A stretch of 64,000 nucleotides of DNA from Flavobacterium sp. SUN052 (GTDB taxonomy: Bacteria > Bacteroidota > Bacteroidia > Flavobacteriales > Flavobacteriaceae), in assembly GCF_028867935.1 (NCBI RefSeq), contig NZ_JAPQNS010000002.1, positions 310,001 through 374,000 on the forward strand, in the 5' to 3' direction. Both the position numbers and the translations under genes were made by a program. The notes below the pieces were generated by a model. It had not been told where the DNA came from. It saw nothing but the letters and a program-made list of their open reading frames with translations, and searched no databases. Position 1 is the first letter of the stretch. Each line of letters opens with the position of its first letter. This document shows, piece after piece, positions 59,623 to 64,000 of this stretch.

Positions 59623-60465
59623 ATGCAGCGTTTTGATACCATCTATGCTCTCCAACAGTATTTAGCTCCTCTCCGTCATTCAGCTCAAACCATCGGTTTG
59701 GTGCCTACTATGGGCGCCCTCCACGAAGGCCATCTCGACCTGATCCGGCGAGCGCGACAGGAGTGTGACGTAGTTGTGGTCAGCATTTTTGTCAACCCTG
59801 TTCAATTTAACAACCCCGACGACCTTGCCCGTTATCCGCGCACTCTACAACAGGATTCCGAAATGCTCTCAACGGTTGGAACGGATATTCTTTTTTTTCC
59901 AGCTGTCGACGAAATGTACCCCGAACCGGCTCAACTCCGGCTCAATTTTGGCGAGTTGGAATCGGTCATGGAGGGTGCCTTCCGGCCAGGCCATTTTAAC
60001 GGAGTAGGGCTGGTGGTAGCCAAATTATTTCATATCATTCAACCCAACCGCGCTTATTTCGGCCAGAAAGACCTGCAACAGGTAGCCGTCATCCGGCGGC
60101 TCATCCGCGACCTGAATTTCCCCATCGAGCTAATCCGGTGCGACACCGTTCGCGAAACCGACGGGCTCGCCATGTCGTCGCGCAACCGGAACCTGACCGA
60201 GGTGGAACGCGAGCAGGCTACCTCGCTTTACAAAGCCCTCACCCTAGCCTACGATCTGTTGATTGAAGGCCAAAGCCCTAATCAGGCTAAGGCGGCTGTT
60301 ACTGGCTTGTTTGCCCAACTGCCTACTTTCCGATTGGAATACGTAGAAATAGCTAATGCGGATACGTTACAGGCGGTGTCTGAATTACAGGCTCCCGGGC
60401 AGACGGCCATCTGCATTGCTGCTCAGCTTGGTAAGGTCCGACTGATTGATAATGTAGTGTTTTGA
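59623..60465 (+). CDS. panC: Pantoate-beta-alanine ligase (pantothenate synthetase)
   Basis: Condenses pantoate and beta-alanine with ATP to form pantothenate (vitamin B5, CoA precursor). 280 residues from the ATG at 59623; the frame opens two codons earlier with a TTG. Motifs: LVPTMGALHEGHLDLIR, VSIFVNPVQFNNPDDL, PGHFNGVGLVVAKLF, YFGQKDLQQVAVIRRLI and MSSRNRNLTEVER (ATP-binding KMSKS-like). E. coli PanC has 283 residues. Confidence 0.97.
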   Translation: MQRFDTIYALQQYLAPLRHSAQTIGLVPTMGALHEGHLDLIRRARQECDVVVVSIFVNPVQFNNPDDLARYPRTLQQDSEMLSTVGTDILFFPAVDEMYPEPAQLRLNFGELESVMEGAFRPGHFNGVGLVVAKLFHIIQPNRAYFGQKDLQQVAVIRRLIRDLNFPIELIRCDTVRETDGLAMSSRNRNLTEVEREQATSLYKALTLAYDLLIEGQSPNQAKAAVTGLFAQLPTFRLEYVEIANADTLQAVSELQAPGQTAICIAAQLGKVRLIDNVVF

Positions 60466-60829
60466 GTGAGTATCCTTACCCCCCTTTCGGGTGGCTTCTA
60501 TGTATTCACTGCTCCACAATTTACCAAAAAGTAAAAAAAGCAATTGTTAGATTTATTGGCAATTGAATATACTTTTTTTTATATTTTGCCACTCTAATAC
60601 GAGAAATTTAGAGAAAATGCGCCTATAGTGTCAATATTTTGATTTCGGTTGCGTAAGAAGTCTAAAAATTACTGGTTACCGCTTGGTAACATTAGTTTTA
60701 ATTTACATTTTTGTGCCGATGGTCGTAAAACAATTGATTACTCCAACTTAAGGCGTATGCTTTATAGCCTCTTTGTGTATATAACGTAGTGTATAAACCC
60801 CAATAACCACCAAAAAGTCAGGTAACCCT
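60466..60829. other. Gene-free stretch of 364 bp upstream of the TetR gene
   Basis: AT-rich. Contains two candidate promoters reading right: TTG (60556-60558), 21 bp, TATATTTTG (60580-60588), and the one described at 60674-60713. No coding sequence is supported. Confidence 0.6.
60674..60713 (+). promoter_or_regulatory. Promoter and candidate operator of the TetR gene
   Basis: TTG (60683-60685), 18 bp, TACATTTTTG (60704-60713). A 16-bp palindrome GTTACC-GCTT-GGTAAC (60675-60690) covers the TTG, as an autoregulatory TetR operator would. Leader of about 110 nt. Confidence 0.55.
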
Positions 60830-61468
60830 ATGAAAGTAGTCAAGAGAAGAAACCGTGCGATGACAATGGAGCGCATCCTACGGGCAACGGGCGAAGTGAT
60901 CGCAGAGCGCGGTACTGAGAAGGCTGGCATTAATGCAGTAGCTGAAAAAGCCCAGGTCAACAAAGTTCTTATCTACCGTTATTTTGGTGGATGGAATGGC
61001 TTGGTTGAAGCCTACGTACAACGAGGCTTTTTCCTCTCGATGTTTAACGAAAAATACCTTGAATCGGTACCAGACAACGTTCCTGCGGCTGATCGGAGTA
61101 AGGTGTGGTCGGAGTACGCCATTAACCTGATGCGCGAATTTCGGAGTCGTAAATCATCGCAGGATTTAGTCCGTTGGGAAATGTCGAATGGCGAAACCGA
61201 ACTGGCTAAGCGAATTGCTACATTCCGGGACAATTCCTACGAGAAAATGATCAAAAAACTGGCTCCGTTTCCAGAATACGATCCTAATGCAATTGCGGCT
61301 CTGATCCTGTCAGGTATCACGCACCTGACGTTGCTGAGTAATCAACGTGATAATATTATGGATATCGACCTGAAATCTCAGGAAGGTTGGGACCGTATCG
61401 AAAAAGCTGTTCGCCGGGTATATTCAAGCCTGAACGCTGCCCTGGAGGTGGCTAAGGAGTCGAAATAA
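60830..61468 (+). CDS. TetR/AcrR family transcriptional regulator
   Basis: 212 residues. N-terminal helix-turn-helix of TetR type (TMERILRATGEVIAERGTEK, INAVAEKAQVNKVLIYRYFG, residues about 12-60). The C-terminal all-helical ligand and dimer domain (about 65-205) has FRSRKSSQDLVRWEMSNGET and NAIAALILSGITHLTLL. The ligand is unknown. Single gene; likely represses itself through the palindrome at 60675-60690. No adjacent transporter that would suggest a target. Confidence 0.9.
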   Translation: MKVVKRRNRAMTMERILRATGEVIAERGTEKAGINAVAEKAQVNKVLIYRYFGGWNGLVEAYVQRGFFLSMFNEKYLESVPDNVPAADRSKVWSEYAINLMREFRSRKSSQDLVRWEMSNGETELAKRIATFRDNSYEKMIKKLAPFPEYDPNAIAALILSGITHLTLLSNQRDNIMDIDLKSQEGWDRIEKAVRRVYSSLNAALEVAKESK

Positions 61469-61487
61469 ATACTACATATAGCAAAAA

Positions 61488-61529
61488 CAGGAACGGGCCA
61501 AGACTAATATAGTTCTGGCCCGTTCCTGC
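61488..61529. terminator. Bidirectional terminator
   Basis: CAGGAACGGGCCA / TGGCCCGTTCCTG, 13-bp perfect stem with a 15-nt loop and A5/T4 flanks, between the convergent TetR and aminopeptidase genes. Confidence 0.8.
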
Positions 61530-61531
61530 TT

Positions 61532-62827
61532 TTAGGCATTCATCAAATCTTCGATCTCCTCAATTTCCAGCGGAATCTGCCCCATTAAATCAATGTTGCC
61601 CGACTCTGTAATCAGGATATTATTTTCCAGGCGAATACCCAGCTTTTCAGCGGGAATATAGATGCCTGGTTCAACAGTAAATACCATACCGGGCTCGAAA
61701 CGCCGGTACTTATTGCCCACATCGTGCACGTCGAGGCCCAAAAAGTGAGAGGTGCCGTGCATAAAATACTTTTTGTACAAAGGCGCGTCAGGATCTTGTT
61801 TAGCTACTGCCTCCCGGTCCAGCAAGCCTAGTCCAATCAGCTCTGACTCCATTATTTTGCCAACTTCAACATGGTATTCGTCCCATAGATTACCGGGCTT
61901 AAGCAGTTGTGTAGCCTCCTTCATCACACGCAACACGGCACTGTACACTTCGCGCTGACGAGCCGTAAAACGACCACTGACGGGAATGGAGCGAGTCATA
62001 TCGGCATTGTAATTGGCATATTCGGCCCCTATATCCAGCAAAATCACATCGCCCGCCTGGCATTGCTGGCTATTGTCGATGTAATGCAATACGCAGGCAT
62101 TGGCCCCCGATGCAATAATGGGCGAATAAGCCGCCCCCCTTGAGCGATTCCGCAAAAACTCGTGCATCATCTCAGCCTCAATTTCGTACTCCCAAACGCC
62201 CGGTTTCACAAACTTGAGCAGCCGCCGAAACATCGTATCGGTGATGTCGATAGCGCGGTTAATAAGGGTTATTTCCTGTGGCAATTTTATAGCCCGCAGT
62301 TGGTGCATCAACGGAGCTACCCGTTCGAGGGTGTGCAGGGGGAAATGGTGCCGAAACCAGTCGATAAACCGGGCATCGCGGGTTTGCACCGCAACCTCAG
62401 CGCGGGTATGTTCATTGGTATTCAGGTAAACACGCTCGGCTTCAAAAACCATCTGCCCGAATATCTTATCGAACTGGCTTACCCAATAAATTGATTTGAG
62501 TGACAAGCCGGTGGTCTGAACGGCCTCTTCTTTGGTTAATTTATGGCCCTCCCAAATGGCAATCTCTTCGCTGGTTTCGCGCAGAAATAAAACCTCCCGA
62601 AACTTTTCGTCGGGATGATCGGGAAAGAGAACCAGAATAGTTTCTTCCTGATCAACACCGGTTAGGTAAAACAGATCATTATTTTGCCGGAAACCCATCG
62701 TTCCATCGGCATTGGTCGGCATAATGTCGTTGGCATTAAATACAGCTAAGGCCTTGGGTTTTAGCAGCGCTGCAAGCCGCTGCCGGTTATGAACAAAAAG
62801 TTGACTGTCGATAGGTTCGTAGCGCAT
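61532..62827 (-). CDS. pepP: Aminopeptidase P family (M24B) Xaa-Pro peptidase
   Basis: Removes N-terminal residues that precede proline; cytoplasmic, dinuclear Mn enzyme. 431 residues (E. coli PepP 441). The N-terminal creatinase-like domain (about 1-170) starts NRQRLAALLKPKALAVFNAN. The pita-bread domain has the metal ligands: LLDIGAEYANYNADMTRSIP (two Asp), HGTSHFLGLDVHD (His), FTVEPGIYIP (Glu) and GIRLENNILIT (Glu). All five ligands are intact. Confidence 0.95.
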   Translation of the reverse strand: MRYEPIDSQLFVHNRQRLAALLKPKALAVFNANDIMPTNADGTMGFRQNNDLFYLTGVDQEETILVLFPDHPDEKFREVLFLRETSEEIAIWEGHKLTKEEAVQTTGLSLKSIYWVSQFDKIFGQMVFEAERVYLNTNEHTRAEVAVQTRDARFIDWFRHHFPLHTLERVAPLMHQLRAIKLPQEITLINRAIDITDTMFRRLLKFVKPGVWEYEIEAEMMHEFLRNRSRGAAYSPIIASGANACVLHYIDNSQQCQAGDVILLDIGAEYANYNADMTRSIPVSGRFTARQREVYSAVLRVMKEATQLLKPGNLWDEYHVEVGKIMESELIGLGLLDREAVAKQDPDAPLYKKYFMHGTSHFLGLDVHDVGNKYRRFEPGMVFTVEPGIYIPAEKLGIRLENNILITESGNIDLMGQIPLEIEEIEDLMNA

Positions 62828-62831
62828 AAAA

Positions 62832-62906
62832 TTGGATCTTGGATGTTAGATTTTGGACCTTGGATCTGAATAACATCTAAAAGCCAGTGTCTAAAATCCA
62901 ACGTCC
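62832..62906. repeat. Imperfect inverted repeat of TTGGAT/TTAGAT units
   Basis: Left part: TTGGATCTTGGATGTTAGAT followed by TTTGGACCTTGGATC. Right part holds the complements (ACATCTAAAAGCC, TCTAAAATCCAACGTCC). A low-complexity palindrome just upstream of the aminopeptidase gene; may form a stem in the divergent leader region. Confidence 0.55.
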
Positions 62907-63014
62907 GTCAAGTAAGTTTGCAAAGAAAAACATTGTCGTTGAAAGTTATCCTGTCGACAGAGTACTTACTTTACAGCTCTGCTTCCTTTTTGCTTGTAGT
63001 AAACAACCTACCTT

Positions 63015-64000
63015 ATGCTTCGATTCACCGTATTGCTGCTCTGTCTGATTCCTGCCCTCACCAGGGCACAGCCTAAGTACTGGATTGTTTTCAACAGCAA
63101 AAACCAAACAGCTGCCCCGGCTTTATCGGCAACGTCGCTGGCTAACCGGCAACTTCGAGGCCTTCCCGTCGATGATACAGACCGGCCGTTGTCTGCTCAG
63201 TACGTTACTCAGTTAACCCAATTGGGAGTGGTTCCGCTATGCCAATCACGCTGGCTCAACGCGGTATCCGCACAGTTGACACCCGATCATTTGGCGCGTG
63301 TGAAGCAACTGCCCTTTGTAAAAGAATTGGTTCCTATAGACCGCAGTCTGGTGGTTACGAGCTTGCCTCGTGAGCCTCTGACGCGCCCGCAGCTGGCTCC
63401 CGTTATGAACCAGATCCAGGCGAGTGAATTCGCGTCGGCAGGCCTTACAGGGCGCTTCGTGCAGGTTGGTGTGATCGATGCGGGATTCTTCGGGGCCGAC
63501 TCGGCAGCAGCTCTTAAACATCTGTTTACGCGGCAGGGAGTAAAAGTCGTCCGCGACTATGTGAACGCAAAAAAAACCAAAGGTGACCTGTTTCATACGC
63601 TGGAAACCATGTCGGACTTTCACGGTACCGAAGTGCTTGCCGCCATTGCTGGCCTCGACCCAACCGATAATATTCAATATGGTTTAGCGACCGACGCGAC
63701 CTTTTATCTGGCTCGAACGGACCAGGGCAATCGGGAGTTTCGGGGCGAAGAAGATAATTGGGTGCAGGCCATCGAATGGCTCGATAGCCTTGGTGTGCGG
63801 CTCGTAAACACGTCCCTGGGTTACGCACGGGGCTTCACCGATCCGAAGGAGAACTATGAGCCTAAAGAGATGGATGGACACACAAGCGTCATCAGCCGGG
63901 CCGCTCAACTGGCCGCCGACAAAAAGGGCATGCTCATTATTGTATCAGCGGGTAATGAGGGCGATGACCGCAACTGGCGCATCATCAGCACCCCTGCCGA
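63015..64000 (+). CDS. Secreted S8 (subtilisin-like) serine peptidase, N-terminal part (runs off window)
   Basis: ATG at 63015; open to the end of the window (328 residues visible). Signal peptide (MLRFTVLLLCLIPALTRA), a propeptide-like part (about 20-130; YWIVFNSKNQ...LPFVKELVPIDRS), then the subtilase domain: catalytic Asp in VGVIDAGFFGAD (about 155), catalytic His in DFHGTEVLAAIAG (about 203), and the oxyanion Asn in IIVSAGNEGDD (about 315). The catalytic Ser lies outside the window. Probably secreted; many Bacteroidota homologs end with a type IX sorting domain, which cannot be checked here. Confidence 0.9.
   Translation, partial: MLRFTVLLLCLIPALTRAQPKYWIVFNSKNQTAAPALSATSLANRQLRGLPVDDTDRPLSAQYVTQLTQLGVVPLCQSRWLNAVSAQLTPDHLARVKQLPFVKELVPIDRSLVVTSLPREPLTRPQLAPVMNQIQASEFASAGLTGRFVQVGVIDAGFFGADSAAALKHLFTRQGVKVVRDYVNAKKTKGDLFHTLETMSDFHGTEVLAAIAGLDPTDNIQYGLATDATFYLARTDQGNREFRGEEDNWVQAIEWLDSLGVRLVNTSLGYARGFTDPKENYEPKEMDGHTSVISRAAQLAADKKGMLIIVSAGNEGDDRNWRIISTPA

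Overview
The window (about 50% G+C) comes from a member of the Bacteroidota, most likely a Cytophagales bacterium close to Spirosoma. The reasons are the many type-specific families (DUF4270 lipoprotein, 7TMR-DISM histidine kinase, DUF6934, a short glycogen-synthase-like protein next to panC, NAMPT-type NAD salvage under NrtR), the absence of clear Shine-Dalgarno sequences, and several promoters of the Bacteroidota type (TTG, about 19-21 bp, TANNTTTG). The genus is inference from family content; no 16S gene is present.

Layout. 1-9.2 kb: the end of a type I asparaginase, then a leftward cluster of two Tat-exported TIM-barrel sugar isomerase-like proteins, an SDR dehydrogenase and two large beta-propeller/cytochrome c proteins, probably for periplasmic sugar oxidation. 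Palindromic repeats of several families sit between these genes. 9.2-10.8 kb: a tandem/inverted repeat patch and a complete 1.07-kb insertion sequence placed just upstream of tRNA-Ser(GGA). 11-26.5 kb: mixed housekeeping and accessory genes, including a monofunctional GT51 transglycosylase, a DUF6934/48-aa gene pair, a small EamA transporter, a FAD reductase, a zinc alcohol dehydrogenase, a Rieske-AIF reductase, a TipAS-type MerR regulator divergent from a DinB-like protein, an OmpA protein, thyA and a methyltransferase. 26.5-31.8 kb: an NAD salvage unit (NAMPT, PRPP synthetase, NrtR) with a perfect 31-bp operator on the promoter, headed by a sensor kinase.

31.9-51.8 kb is the most unusual part: a leftward array carrying three different caspase-like proteases (caspase-SGNH hydrolase fusion, secreted Ig-caspase, caspase-STAND ATPase-membrane protein), a papain-fold protein that has lost its catalytic Cys and His, a 1018-aa beta-propeller protein with an in-frame remnant of a second copy behind it, a membrane protein, a lipoprotein and a 39-residue coupled ORF. 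Downstream lies an MpaB/DUF2236-DUF5995 fusion. Upstream lie an App1-type phosphatase and a sigma factor/anti-sigma-like/outer-membrane-like trio. I read the caspase array as a protease-based stress or conflict system; this is inference.

52-57 kb: an AT-rich, 2.7-kb accessory island is bounded by 67-bp direct repeats of the 3' end of glmS. All three differences between the repeats are synonymous, as expected if an incoming element restored the glmS end on integration. 57-64 kb: DUF4270 lipoprotein, short GT5 protein, panC, a TetR regulator with a candidate operator, aminopeptidase P and the start of a secreted subtilase.
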